A program made the translations under genes and the position numbers. The notes beneath the pieces are model-generated. The model had not been told where the DNA came from, made no database searches, and saw nothing but the letters and a program-made list of their open reading frames with translations. Below are positions 1 through 12,209 of a DNA stretch of 64,000 nt, piece after piece (position 1 is the stretch's first letter; each line of letters starts with the position of its first letter). The DNA lies in contig CAJHZI010000263.1 in assembly GCA_905160935.1 (NCBI GenBank), forward strand, positions 398,501 to 462,500, in the 5' to 3' direction. This DNA comes from Enchytraeus crypticus. Its lineage: Eukaryota; Annelida; Clitellata; Enchytraeida; Enchytraeidae.

Positions 1-90
1 AGTAGATGCAGGGTTCAAATCCAGTGCTCTCTTCATAACTGACATGCTATTGAGCAGGAAACTGACGTTTAACTTGGCTTTAGCTATTGT
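1..90 (+). mobile_element. tRNA-derived SINE, family B, 3' part
   Basis: Starts at a B-box-like GGGTTCAAATCC (12-23) and continues to the family ending AACTGACGTTTAAC. It is cut by the window edge. The same tail is seen in the copies at 14295, 23395 and 56590. Confidence 0.6.
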
Positions 91-174
91 GGCACATCAT
101 TAAATCATCACAAGAACAACTATGAAGGACAGCACAACTATGAAGGACAGCACAATTATGACAGCACAATTAAC

Positions 175-1714
175 CTGCAGTAGTTTCCAGCCCTCCTGTT
201 TTCCATGCAGCGACCCTGTGGAAGCCCTCCTAATACCTCCCCCATCTTCTTCCATACTCTCTCCACCTCCACCTACACTGCTGAATAAACCTCCTGTACT
301 TCCACGAACGACTTCGTTACAGGTTCGAGAGTTACCAACAAAAAAACCGTCTCCCTTCGATCGGCCAACATCACACAGCGATGAGCCGCCATGTTGAGAA
401 AGTCCCAGCGTGTGAGCGGGCGAGTTATCTACACCCGCGTCACAACGACCTTGAAGATTACTCATAAAACTTCCATCACCCGAGCGAAACAAGTTACTTT
501 GTAATGTTTTACCTCTCTGCACAAACCCTACGACGTTGTTGCCGCTGCTAGACGACAAATTACTCGACCCGAAGGTTTGCAGTCGCACGGGTTGATCGAC
601 CGCGACTTCTCTCAGACTGCCACTCAATGGTCCCGCACTGTTACTACTCACAGGCTGAGATATGCCAGCGAATGTCACAGTTTTTGTTCTTCCGTCAATC
701 AGTGGGCGGGGCTTAGCGACGTCTAGCCCCTCCTGTTTAACACTTGCACACTGATAGTCCTGCCTGGCCCTGCCTCCCACGCTCGTAACATCTTCCACCG
801 CAGGAGTCGACTCGGCGAAAGCTTCGAGGAGTCTAAGCAGCTGATCATCAATACCTGCAGAGTTGTCAACACTGACACGTCCTCTCACCGCTGACTGGTT
901 CACCGCGCTGTTTGTTTTGCTTATTTGTTCCGAAGCGCTCGACGTCAAAAGCTTTCCTAAAATCGTCGACTTAAAGATTCCGCTGCTACTGCCCGCGTAC
1001 GTCGTTTGAGAAACATCGGAACTTCGATAGATCAGCCGCTCCAGTTCTGGTATGAAATTGTGAATTCTATCCGAACTTAATCCCGGAATCAATCCGGTAT
1101 CCCTGGACGTTACTCCCGGTACTCTATCCAGCTCCCGGGTCTCCGTGTTCTCTTCAATCGTCGGCAGGTGAGAGATGGTGGGTGACTGATCCTGCTGCTG
1201 ATCAAACAACAAGTCCAACAGCTGATAGTCACTCGCCGGATAGCTGCCCTCTTCGAAGTCTTGCAGATCTGATTGGTCCACGCAGTGACCTCCTATGAAC
1301 GACACTCTTCCGCTGGCGCCATCTCCTGAATGACTATAGCCCATCGACGACGGTTTATCCGTTTGCCCATCAAATCCGCCGCTCAGGTCACCGGCAACGG
1401 GTAAATCAAAATAGAACTGAGACACGGGGTTACCACTTGCGTTGTTTAAATTTGATAGGCCATCTAGGGAATGGTTCGAAGAGTAGCTGTTATGAGGCAA
1501 TCTCGAGGCGGGGCTCTGAGAGACCTGATTGGTTGATTGAGTTCGTTGATATTGATTGGACGTACTTAATCCAGACATGCTGCTCAAACGACCAAAGCCT
1601 TTGAAATCAACTGCTGCAACAAACAGAAAATAAACCAAAACTTTACTAAATATATATGATAAAGAAGTTAATAAATATAAAGAAGAAGAAATAAGAAGAA
1701 CTATAAAGAAGTTG

Positions 1715-1763
<49 letters not shown>

Positions 1764-4700
1764 AGTTCATCTAAGAAGTGCAGAAACTAGTCCTAAAACA
1801 GGCCAATATTAATTTTATATGGCTTCTAAGGTTATTTTCCCTATACTTCCTCATTTTCTACTTAACAAACCTTTACAAATATGCCCAGATATTAATAGCA
1901 TAGTTGTGGAGTAGAAAAGAAGTTCTGCTTCGCTACTCTACGTATTCATATATTCATTCAACACGGATTAACTTGCAATCTCTTATTTTACGTCTAACCT
2001 AGAAGCACAAAAACTTAATTCATTAGTCGATTGACTTATTAATGAGAAAATGAAATTAACCAAGCTTCGTATTGGACGCAGAGTTTTGATCGAGCGTATC
2101 CATTATATCTTCCACCGCAGGATAACTGCCATGAACTGCTGCTGCCTGATGACTATCACGAAGATATTGATCACCGCTGCTGCCACCTGATGAGTATAAT
2201 ATAAATAAATTCTGTGATTTAGTTGCACATATATTTTATAATCAATTCATATGTAAAAATATCCCGACTATCGTTAAACTGGGTTTCAGAGGAAGATGAT
2301 GATAATTTTTTATAAATGTAACATTTACAAGTGGATACCAAAAGCTAAATTTATTGTCATATTTTGAATCAGAACTGTCAGAGATGTATCGATTTGCATT
2401 TAAGCCAATACTCTCTTGATTTTCAAACAAGTGTGCTGTCCATTCGACCATCAAACCGCTGCGTAGGATGAAAATATTATAGCAATCTAATTAATTGATT
2501 GCTTAGATGATTTATTGATTGGTTAGATGATTTGTTGATTGGTTAGATGATTTGTTGATTGGATTGATAGATGATTTGTTGATTGGTTAGATGATTTGTT
2601 GATTGGTTAGATGATTTGTTGATTGGTTAGATGAGCTGTTGATTGGTTAGATGATTTGTTGATTGGTTAGATGATTTGTTGATTGGTTAGATGATCTATT
2701 GATTGGTTAGATGATTTGTTGATTGGTTAGATGATTTATTGATTGGTTAGATGATTTGTTGATTCGTTAGATGATTTATTCATTCATTACATGATTTGAT
2801 TGATTGGTCAATTGATTGATCGACTGCGACGTACCGATGAAGTTGGAGAGAGAACTGAAGAGAGTGTCGGACACGTCGAGCAGGAAGTCCTCTTCCATCA
2901 GAGCGTCCGACGAGTCCATCAGTTCCTGGAGGAAGGGTGTCAGACCGCTCCCCACAGCCGGGGCTGTGGCCGTGGCGGCTGTAGCCGCTGCAGTGACCGT
3001 AGCGGCTAACTGACGGCTAGCCGGCGGTAATCCTACCAAAGCATTGATCTCAATGTCCCTCGCGTGCTAGAAAATAACGCAGAAGCATCGTTCATGATAA
3101 CAACTAGCATAATCAATATGAGAATTAAGGATTAATATGAGAAAAGAAGAAGATAGAAGAGATCAAATAATCGAGTGAAATAAGAATTAGAGTAATCTTA
3201 AGAGCTGATAGATCTCACATGCAAAAACACTTGTGGTTCAGTAAAATCATGAGATAGTCATAAAACTAGGCTCTAAACAAGCTAGCATAGAAAAAAGCAG
3301 TCACGAAATAATGGTTAAAAAACGATATTAAACGAAACAGTGAGGCATCAAGAATTAAGATATCAAGAAAATATATTAAAGATAAATGTATTCATTTAAC
3401 ACAGGAAAAGACAGAGAAAAATCATTACCGATGATTTATTATCGTCATCCAGTTTTTGAGAAAATTTTTCTTTGAAGAAGCGGCACCACTTCTTGTAGTC
3501 ATTGGTAACCGAGTCCAACCTCAGCTTCCACGTCTTACCCTCCAGCCTTAGTACCTGACAATCAATCAATCAATCCGACAGTCAATCAATCAGTCAATCA
3601 ATCAATAAATTAATCAATCAATCAATAAATAAATCAATCAATAAGTCAGTCAGGCAATCAGTCAGTCAAGCAGTTAGTAAATCTATCAATCACTTAATCA
3701 ATTAGTCACCTAATCAAAGTGACAATAAATTGACATAGTCACCTAAGCATTAGCTTGACTGACAGAGTGATTGATTGACTCACCTCAGGATTTGATTGAC
3801 AGATTGATTGATTGGCTCTGCTCAGGATTTCGTTGACAGATTGATTGATTGACTCACCTCAGGATTGGCTTGATTGAGAGCAGCCGTAGGCGGTTCAAAC
3901 TGACACACCACAGGTCTTCCTCCTTTAACATCTGCAAAAATATTGTAAAGATGATCGGTCAATAAACCACTGATAAACTCCTGCAACATCAGCATGTGCA
4001 CTGTGCTACTCATTACATAAAGCTCAAAATCAATTTAAATTGTTGTTAAATACACTTAATAAGAAAATGCTATACTAGCAATTTATTATGTACAATCAAT
4101 CTAAATCAACGTCAGAAAGGGTATTCGGTTGGTGAGCGCCTAGGCTCCAGAAATTGCTACCAAAATTAAAACGAATGGAAGTCACAAATAGGGGATTGGC
4201 TGGTGGTATGGCGTAGGACAGAGAGGATTTGAGACAGTCTATTTGTATCCCGACCATGGTTAAACTGGGATTCAAGGGAAGATGATGATGATGAATCTAA
4301 AGCAACTCAATACATTACTATCAACAAGCAATCACTCCTAATTACCGGCATTAAGTGAATTTATTGATACAGCTAGCATAAAATATTAGAGTATTAAGCC
4401 CCACCTACACTGCATAAAATATTAGAGTATTAAGCCCCACCTACACTGCATAAACCATTATTAGAGTATTAAGCCCCACCTACACTGCATAAACCACTAT
4501 TAGAGTATAAAGCCACACCTACACTGCATAAACCACTATTAGAGTATTACGCCACACCCACACTGCATAAACCACTATTAGAGTATTAAGTCACACCCAC
4601 ACTGCATAAACCACTACTAGAGTATTAAGTCACACTCACACTGCATAAACCACTATTAGAGTATTAAGTCACACCTACACTGCATAAACCACTCCCTCCA

Positions 4701-7700
4701 GATGATGTTGTTGAGACGGATCTTGTCCTTCAGCATGACCTTCACCCCTCTGAAGTTCTTCCACTTGGGTGACGTCAGCTTTCCACTGTACAGGTCAATC
4801 AATCCATCAAACAAACAATCAATTCCTCCATTTTGTTCATTTCAAATGTTCAATATTCTGTCATTATACTAAGCAATGAATTATTGCAATTTAGTCTAGT
4901 ATTTGCCATGATAATTTAAAATTCTATTTTTACTAAATACAATTACCAGTAGCTGGAATATCATATCTCTCTCTCTAACTAGAGCACTCCAAGTGGCATG
5001 TGTAAGGTACATAATCATAGAGGAGTCTGTTTTCACACTTAATAAAGAGTATTCCATAGATCAACGCATTATTCCCTACACAAAGGCTACGTCTTATCCA
5101 TACCTTATGTATCATTCATGTGGCGAGATAATTATAGCTCATGAGATGGTTCACTGTGGTCTGCCTTAGTTCTTGCATAGTCGCCTCTAATACCATGTGC
5201 AGTTAACAGTTAGTCTATTCTTCAGTGTCCCAGACACAACACAGGATTATAAGATAAAAATTATAATGCTATAAATAATTGTATACATATATAATTTAAC
5301 TTAGGTAAATGCTTTTATGCTTTAGTATCAAATTTATTAAATTTACGAAAGCTGATAATCAGTGCAGAATTATATGGCAGAGCATTGAACCTTGAGCCTC
5401 CAGCACACATCCAATAAGTGCTATCAGCTAGGCTAATTTATCAGCTAGGCTAATCTATCAGCTAGGCTAACCTATCAGCTAGGCTAATCTATCAGCTAGG
5501 CTAATCTGTCAGCTAGGCTAATCTATCAGCTAGGCTAATCTATCAGCTAGGCTAATCTATCAACTAGGCTAACCTATCAGCTAGGCTAATCTATCAACTA
5601 GGCTAACCTATCAGCTAGGCTAATCTATCAAATAGGTTAATTTATCAGCTAGGCTAATGAATCAGCTATGCTAATCTATCAGCTAGGCTAACCTATCAGC
5701 TAGGCTAATCTAATCTATTAACTAGGCTAATCTATCAACTAGGCTAATCTAGCAGCTAGGCTAAGCTATCAACTAGGCTAATAAATCAGCTACGCTAATC
5801 TATCAGCTAGGCTAATCAATCAGCTAGGCTAATCTATCAACTAGGCTAATTTATCAGCTAGGCTAATAAATCAGCTATGCTAATCTAGCAGCTAGGCTAA
5901 TCTGTCAGCTAGGCTAATCTATCAGCTAGGCTAATCTATCAGCTAGGCTAATCTATCAACTAGGCTAACCTATCAGCTAGGCTAATCTATCAACTAGGCT
6001 AATTTATCAGCTAGGCTAATAAATCAGCTATGCTAATCTAGCAGCTAAGCTAATCTATCAGCTAGGCTAATCAATCAGCTAGGCTAATCTATCAACTAGG
6101 CTAACCTATCAGCTAGGCTAACCTATCAGCGAGGCTAATCTAATCTATCAACTAGGCTAACCTATCAACTAGGCTAATCTAGCAGCTAGGCTATTCAAGC
6201 AGCTAGACTAATCTATCAGCTAGGCTAATCAATCAGCTAGGCTAATCTATCAGGTAGGCTAACCTATCAGCTAGGCTAATCTAATCTATTAACTAGGCTA
6301 ATCTATCAACTAAGCTAATCTAGCAGCTAGGCTAATCTATCAACTAGGCTAATCAATCATCTAGGCTAACCTATCAGCTAGGCTAATCTAATCTATCAAT
6401 TAGGCTAACCTATCAACTAGGCTAATCTAGCAGCTAGGCTATTCAAGCAGCTAGGCTAATCTAGCATGGGGCTATACAACATATACACACCTATATGCAA
6501 GGGTCATGCACTTGAAGAGTTTCGTAAGAGAAGTGTCTATCTCTAAGTTCTTCTCTCTCTCACTCTTCTTCCATCTCTCTATCTGAGACTTCATCTCTCT
6601 CTCATCCCGTTGCCTGGCAACCACCGCCATGGAGACTGTATTTCTCATCTCTGATTGGTTGTCAGGGTGGATGATGTCAGCGTTGCCACGACTACTGATC
6701 ATGTCGTCATGCACGTGACTGACCATGAAGTGACCGCTGTGTATGGTCCGGTCATTAGGCTTGTCCAGTACCTGGTAACAGTGCAGTACGGTAAAATAAA
6801 CGTAAACATAAACATAAAAATGTAAACCTAAACAATATAGTAACAGTGCAGTATGGTAGAATAAGCGTAAACACAAACATAAACATGTAAACATAAACAA
6901 TAGAGCAACAGTGCAGCGTGGTAAAATAAGTGTGAACATAAACATAAATAAAAACATAAACATGTAAACAAAAACAATTGAGTAACAGTAGAGTATGGTA
7001 AAATACGTGTAAACATAAATATAAACATAAACAGTAGAGCAACAGTGCAGCGTGGCAAAATACGTGTGAACATAAACATAAATAAAAACATAAACATGTA
7101 AGCATAAAGTATAGAGCAACAGTACAGTTATACATAAAGGTACAGAGCAGTATAATGATAAACGTACTGATTGAACGAGAGCTGAACAACACACATATGG
7201 AGGAATATGACCATGACCGCCCAGGCTTGGAACAGGCACGGCACGTAGAGGAGAAGAAGAATGACACACACTATAGCACTGACCCTGCTGAGGAAGGTGG
7301 CTGTTAATTAAAGCCTAGCTTGAGATTTCATTAATTACATGAGAGAAATGCTACAAATAATGAGGCGCCATCATTTTTTGGCCACTACGGTACAAGGATA
7401 TCTCTACAATTACATGTTTGTAATTGTAGTTACAATTACATGTTTGTAATTGTAGTTACATGTTTGTAATTGTTTGTTTGTAATTGTTTGTATTTCTTTA
7501 TAATTGTATTTGTAATTGTTTATAATTGTATTATTTGTGTTGTTTATAATTGTATTTGTTTATAACTGTTTGTTTGTAATGTTTGTAATTGTTTGTTACA
7601 TGTTTGTAATTGTAGTTACATGTTTGTAATTCTACAATTGCATATTTGTTCGGCCACATTTCAGCCCCACTCATACAGGTCTGCTTATCAGCCATGCTTG

Positions 7701-8359
7701 ATGTCGATTCAGCCATTCACAAAGTACTAAAACAGTACATATATAATTAATAATAACTAGTTAATGCTTTTATAAACAGTACATATATAATTAATTATAT
7801 AATATAAACAATTATTTAACATTCATAAATATTTACGATCAATAATAATAACACACATTATAGTGAAATGATCAACTATGTTGATATCTATCACTTTTAA
7901 TACCATATGTTATATCCGTTAGGCTATTTAGTCCATTTTCCATGTAGCCAGTCCAGTGAATGTCCGAGATTTTACTCTCAGATCAGCGCGGCTGGGAATC
8001 GAACCCACGAGAGTTCGATTCACCTCTGGGTCTGTCATGTAAAACTTCATGAAGTTATCTACACCCTTAACCATTGCGCTATCGAGACATTCTACGATCC
8101 TTTATGAACAGATAATAATAACAGATAATAACAGATAATAACAGATAATAACAGATAATAGATCCTTTATGAACAATACGGCATTCATTTGCAAAATATC
8201 TTCCTGTTAAAGAACTACTACTAAGATCATCGTTACCTCGTCGTCCACATCTCCGCTGATGTGCTGATGTGAAGAACCGGCACCAAGCTGTGGAGTCTCG
8301 TACAAATCTTCCGTATCGCTGTGAGCCATCAGGGCCAAGCACGTTGAAGTCACCTTCAT
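175..8359 (-). CDS. MLXIP: Mondo-family transcription factor (MondoA/ChREBP-like), N-terminal part, 8 exons; 3' end off window
   Basis: Exons in order: 8237-8359, 6491-6771, 4679-4785, 3858-3931, 3429-3554, 2835-3066, 2061-2186, 175-1613. Phases join to 836 codons and the last exon ends at a donor (CTGCAG|GTTAAT), so the gene continues to the left. Mondo proteins pair with Mlx and activate glucose-responsive genes; the N-terminal Mondo conserved regions control cytoplasmic retention, export and glucose response. Seen here: HSGHFMVS (52-59), TSLTKLFKCMTLAY (121-134), then SGKLTSPKWKNFRG, LNNIIWREWFMQY (about 159-171), VVCQFEPP, and a Trp/Lys-rich segment with TWKLR and KKWCRFFKEKF (about 203-226). 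Exon 6 holds an acidic LLDVSDTLFSS segment. Exon 8 (480 codons) is Ser/Gly/Gln-rich, as expected of the variable activation region. The DNA-binding bHLHZip is not in the window. The start is the ATG at 8359; an in-frame ATG at 8329 is an alternative. MLXIP and MLXIPL cannot be told apart for an invertebrate single-copy gene. Confidence 0.93.
1711..1759. repeat. (AT)n microsatellite
   Basis: About 48 bases of uninterrupted AT dinucleotide in Mondo intron 7, about 100 bases from the exon 8 acceptor. The rest of that intron (1614-2060) is AT-rich with no other recognisable feature. Confidence 0.9.
2505..2800. repeat. 20-bp minisatellite in Mondo intron 6
   Basis: About 14 copies of GATTGGTTAGATGATTTGTT with point variants (one copy reads GAGCTGTT). 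The array ends about 35 bases from the exon 6 donor at 2834. On the transcript it reads as CAATC-type sequence close to the donor. Confidence 0.9.
3545..3850. repeat. CAAT/TTGA repeats filling Mondo intron 4
   Basis: The 303-base intron between exons 4 and 5 is almost wholly tetranucleotide repeat. On the transcribed strand the donor side reads (TCAA)n and the acceptor side reads (TTGA)n. The donor-side part also holds partial copies of the exon 4 donor (3776-3850). Confidence 0.85.
4120..4292 (+). mobile_element. Dispersed short element, family C, ending in (GAT)n
   Basis: Runs from GTTGGTGAGCGCCTAGG through GGATTTGAGACAGTCTAT to TGGGATTCAAGGGAAGATGATGATG. Related copies: 17850-17970 (+), 59450-59560 (+), 25855-26000 (-), 54275-54420 (-), with short pieces at 2255-2305 and 24460-24505. 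The constant 3' end and simple-repeat tail fit a retroposed SINE or LINE end. Confidence 0.7.
4374..4692. repeat. About 40-bp minisatellite built from the exon 3 donor region of Mondo
   Basis: About eight copies of a roughly 40-bp unit containing CACCTACACTGCATAAAC and TTAGAGTATTAAG. The last unit overlaps the end of exon 3 (4679), so each unit carries a copy of the coding end TTTATGCAGT and its donor. Confidence 0.9.
5395..6468. repeat. 17-bp minisatellite in Mondo intron 2
   Basis: About 60 copies of TATCAGCTAGGCTAATC with many point variants and some unit indels, over 1.07 kb. It ends about 25 bases short of the exon 2 donor (6490). Larger blocks such as CTAATCTAATCTAT recur, indicating higher-order duplication. 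Confidence 0.9.
6785..7130. repeat. Degenerate repeat with GTAACAGTGCAGTATGGTAAAAT and AAACATAAACAT blocks
   Basis: Long imperfect repeats of about 60-120 bases beginning right after the exon 2 acceptor (6772). Each block carries AACAGTGCAG followed by A-rich AAACATAAACAT. The sequence adjoining the acceptor (GGTAACAGTGCAG) is itself the start of the first block, so this array also touches a splice junction. Confidence 0.75.
7395..7640. repeat. TTGTAATTG-type repeat
   Basis: Irregular array of TGTTTGTAATTGTAGTTACA and shorter TTGTAATTG units in Mondo intron 1. It forms the shadow open frame on the other strand; no coding signal. Confidence 0.8.
7855..8095 (-). mobile_element. tRNA-derived SINE, family A
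   Basis: On the minus strand an A-box-like TAGCGCAATGG (near 8080) and a B-box GGTTCGATTCC (near 7999) are followed by a tRNA-unrelated body with CTGATCTGAGAGTAAAATCT and ending TTTCACTATAATG. Other copies: 9010-9244, 21140-21365, 22875-23035, 40850-41075, 53205-53400. Confidence 0.85.
8108..8165. repeat. Short tandem AACAGATAAT repeat
   Basis: Five copies of AACAGATAAT next to the SINE at 7855-8095. The phrase GATCCTTTATGAACA occurs on both sides (8096 and 8161). Confidence 0.85.
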
Positions 8360-8480
8360 TGTCTCTTATCTACTAACAATCGCTCTATGTAACTAGTCTG
8401 ATGTAAATTTCTCATATGTCTTATCTACTAACAATCGCTCTATGTAACTAGTCTGATGTAAAGCTCTCATATGTCGTTTA
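8360..8480. repeat. Two-copy 55-bp tandem duplication just upstream of the Mondo start codon
   Basis: The sequence TCTTATCTACTAACAATCGC through GTAACTAGTCTGATGTAAA occurs twice in a row, immediately 5' of the ATG. It lies in the 5' UTR or proximal promoter. No TATA box identified. Confidence 0.85.
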
Positions 8481-9009
8481 TCCAGCGATTCAGGATGCAT
8501 TGAAGCTTTAATCCTTTAGCTATACAGCACTAACTACAGATCTGCAGTAATGCCATAAAAATATACAGTTAAACTATGAAGTGAAATTATTTATTTAATA
8601 ATTCATGACATTCAAGTTGATCTAAAGTTAACGGAACAACCTGCATTGTTAGAAGTTTTGGAAATGCTTTAAAATATCCTTGATAATCTTAGTTACCTAA
8701 TAGATTTAACACATCTCTCTCTGCTAACAATGAATTTTTCAATATAGTGTATGCAAATTACGAAACATCAATGATACATAAAGAGAATCTTTTAGATACC
8801 CTAACAGATTATATACCGCTCATTATGAGTTTATTTTTTGTGTTCCATGTGTGTTTCAGTTGCTAAGTGACACAATAAAGAAAAATATTTAAGATAAATA
8901 ATTAAGATCATAACAAATTGTCTAGAAAACATCCTAACCTAACATATACTACTTTGGTAATTTACTCCATTTAACCACCTTCTCTCTGGTATAAGAAAAC
9001 TATAAAAAA

Positions 9010-9244
9010 GTAAACACGCATTATAGTGAATAATCAACTATGTTGATATCTATCACTTTTTAAAACCACATGTTTAATCCGTTACACAATTTAGACCATT
9101 TTCCGTATAACCAGTCCAGTGAATGTCCGAGATTTTACTCTGAGATCACCGCGGCCGGGATTCGTACCCACGAGGTTTCAATTCACCTCAGGCTTTGTCA
9201 TTTAAAATTTCATGACGTTACCCCTACACTATTTAGACATTCAC
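9010..9244 (-). mobile_element. tRNA-derived SINE, family A
   Basis: Same order as the 7855 copy: tail with CACTTTTTAAAACCACATG, then TGAATGTCCGAGATTTTACT, then a damaged B-box region (GGATTCGTACCC). The A-box end has decayed. Confidence 0.8.
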
Positions 9245-11744
9245 TAAACCTAGGACAAATAGACACATTCTAATAACTCTAAGGCATTTTTAGATTAAAG
9301 ACTTTTGTCAGATCTAGACAATACCGGTAAATTAAAGCAAATTAGATTTATTAGTCGATGATGATGTCAGCAACATTGATAAAATCGTACATTTAAATAA
9401 GCAATTTTATTAATCAATCTCATCTTATCACTATTGCAGCAACTACTTAACTAATTTTGAAAAGCACAGAAACAAGCAGTCATTCGCATATTATTATTGG
9501 ATTATTGCGCTCAAGTAAATTAAGCTTACTGCTTGCTGTTTCTTCATTAGAACAGACTAGAAAACATAAAAATTGACTTTAATTGAAAAAACAAATGTTT
9601 AAATAAGCTAATTCAAAATAATTATTCTTTAAAAATTGAACATTCTACATATGCTGAGAGAATTTGTTATTTGTAATATATTCGTTTCCCGTCCTAAATA
9701 ATTACCCTGGTAATACTGCAGCATGGTAAAATCTCAAATCACAAAAAATGCACGCTCGAACGCTACACTGCTGCGTATATAATCAACAAATTCGTATATT
9801 TGGCTTCCATACGAGATGATTCACGTGTATTTATTCGCTGATAAGATAATAATTAGACGAAATTAATTAGGCGAAAAAGTTTTGTGGGGCAATAAACCAA
9901 ATCGGTCATCAAAGTGCACCCGTAGTTACAGCTAAATATAAACAACAAGATAATACTCTCCATAAACGTTTGTAAGAGCTATTTATAAGTTAACAAAATT
10001 TTTAGTAGTAAATTACAAATTAATTAGCATTAAAAGGAGAAAAAACTACCGAAAAGCTATTAATTAGAGGTATATATTGAATGCAAATAGTTTAATTTAT
10101 TGTTTAAAGAAGGTATTAAAATTTAAATAAGTGTGTACGCCTCCTTTCTGTATGCATAGTATTTGTAAGAAGTATCTACACAGCCGCCTCGGCTATTTTT
10201 AGAATGCAGGCCAAAGCCACTCCTTCCACAACACTTGTTAAAGTGAAGTGCTTGGAGAGTTTTGCAATTATTCCGATTGCTTTCTTCAAATTAACTTGTA
10301 TTGTAGATTTGCATATTCGTAATACGCGTATTGTTACAAACACGCGCATTGTTTCTGGTTTGATCTCTCTACGCTATAGTGTTTAGTCACGTGACAGGCC
10401 TAAGATACATATTCCTACTCACTTGCTGCTTTGGCGCAACTTAAAAGAGCACTCCATCGATTAACAAGTCAATGCACAGAATGCTTTATGCTTTATCCAC
10501 ACCTTAATGTTGCATAGCTATGGAATAATATGGCTGTTGAAGTGGGTTACTTTTGCCTTCCTCAGCTACTTCTGTCTGTAAGTCGCCTCGTATACAACAC
10601 GGGCATTTCACGGTTGATCTATTCTTTAACACGATTTGCTATAATACAGATATTTTTAAAATTAACGTCTACCGTTCATATTCAGGATTGAAGAATACTT
10701 GTAATAACCTATGTGGAGCATACATTTGAAATATAATTAAATTAGAATCATTTTATTGGTTAGCCTACATTTTGATTTATATGGGGAGGGGGAGAGGGGT
10801 TAAATTGGATATTGATAAATCACAATAATAGATTAACACTTAACTTATTCAAGTTTTTTGAATAATAAAATATCTGTTATATGAAATAACTGATAAAATG
10901 TTTAGGAATTCCTCCAATGTTTCTGGTCTACGTAATGTTCTAGCGCTGTAGAGGCTGTATCCGTGCCTAGGTAACTTGTAAATAACGGCACAACCAGGTT
11001 CATAATCCAGGTCTAAGTGGACCATAGCGCTACAGCACGCCAGTCTATTAATTGTGAATCGTATTAGCGTTTGCCAATTTAAACAACCAACGTTGTAAGT
11101 TGTGTACTAACAGAGCGCATTGCAGAGTGCATCTCGGTTAACTGTGGTGTTTCTATACCGTCAATGAAATTCAATGACTTTCTCCTCAGTGCAATTCTGC
11201 CTAGTATAAAAGGGCCATATTTCACATTACGAATAAGATATCTACAATTATATGCAGGACTGAATTTGTTTATGCTTTTTAGAGCTTTATGTAACATTTA
11301 ACTGGATTCAACTATGGCTTCCGAGACAGCATCCCATTATCCTACATATTCTTTGTCATATATAGCCTAGTCGCCTCTTACGTCACTTAATTGCTGTTGA
11401 GAAATGCCTGTAAAGAATCATACTCTTTTACTGCCAAATACACGACATCCTCAAAGCTCAATAATCCATTTTAAAATCTATCAATTAATTAAATAAAAAA
11501 TCAATCAATTAATTAAATTAATAATCAATCAATGAAAGCTGGCTGCCTGATTTCAGCAACATTTTTTGCTAAAATACTGCGTCACAATCATAACATCGAG
11601 CGTTCTAAGAAATCATCTATTTGCACAATTCAATATTATAAACAGAGACAAGCAGTCAGCTTCATAAAATACTTCATCAGTAACAACTCCAATAATAAGT
11701 CAATCAATCCTTCATTAGTAAACAAATCCACTCAACAAGTCAAC

Positions 11745-12045
11745 CAATACTGAATCAGTATCAGTCAAAACTGAATCGGTATCAGTCAATACTGAATCGG
11801 TATCAGTCAATACTGAATCGGTATCAGTCAATGCTGAATCAGTATCAGTCAATCCTGAATCGGTATCAGTCAATACTGAATCGGTATCAGTCAATACTGA
11901 ATCAGTATCAGTCAATACTGAAGCAGTATCAGTCAATACTGAATCAGTATCAGTCAATACTGAATCAGTATCAGTCAATACTGAATCAGTATCAATCAAT
12001 ACTGAATCAGTATCAGTCAATACTGAATCGGTATCAATCAATGAA
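11745..12045. repeat. 21-bp minisatellite
   Basis: About 14 copies of TCAGTCAATACTGAATCGGT plus A, with a G/A variant (CGGTATC or CAGTATC). Because the unit is a multiple of three it leaves open frames on both strands, which I treat as non-coding. Confidence 0.92.
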
Positions 12046-12163
12046 GCAACACACAAAGATCAGGCCCAGTGACTGTTGCTTAGAGTTATTATTAAGTTAT
12101 AAGTGAAAGCACTGAGGCCCTGATTTATAAAAACCCGAGAGCGCACTCCATCCCCCCCTCCCA

Positions 12164-12209
<46 letters not shown>

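Noticed and set aside
5395..6468. Direct repeats resembling a CRISPR array
   Set aside because: Units are contiguous with no unique spacers, and the setting is an animal intron.
6755..7269. Hydrophobic Phe/Tyr/Cys-rich minus-strand frames
   Set aside because: They translate the AAACATAAACAT repeat of Mondo intron 1; the exon begins at 6771.
7990..8095. tRNA gene (and similar tRNA-like stretches elsewhere)
   Set aside because: A and B boxes lie too far apart or the acceptor stem is missing, and each stretch carries a constant non-tRNA body and recurs; these are SINEs.
10204..10386. A 60-codon frame in the Mondo-IVD intergenic region
   Set aside because: Short, no recognised domain, no splice-site or neighbour support.
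11715..12106. Open frames on both strands across a 21-bp repeat
   Set aside because: The unit is a multiple of three, so frames stay open by chance; no codon-use or domain signal.
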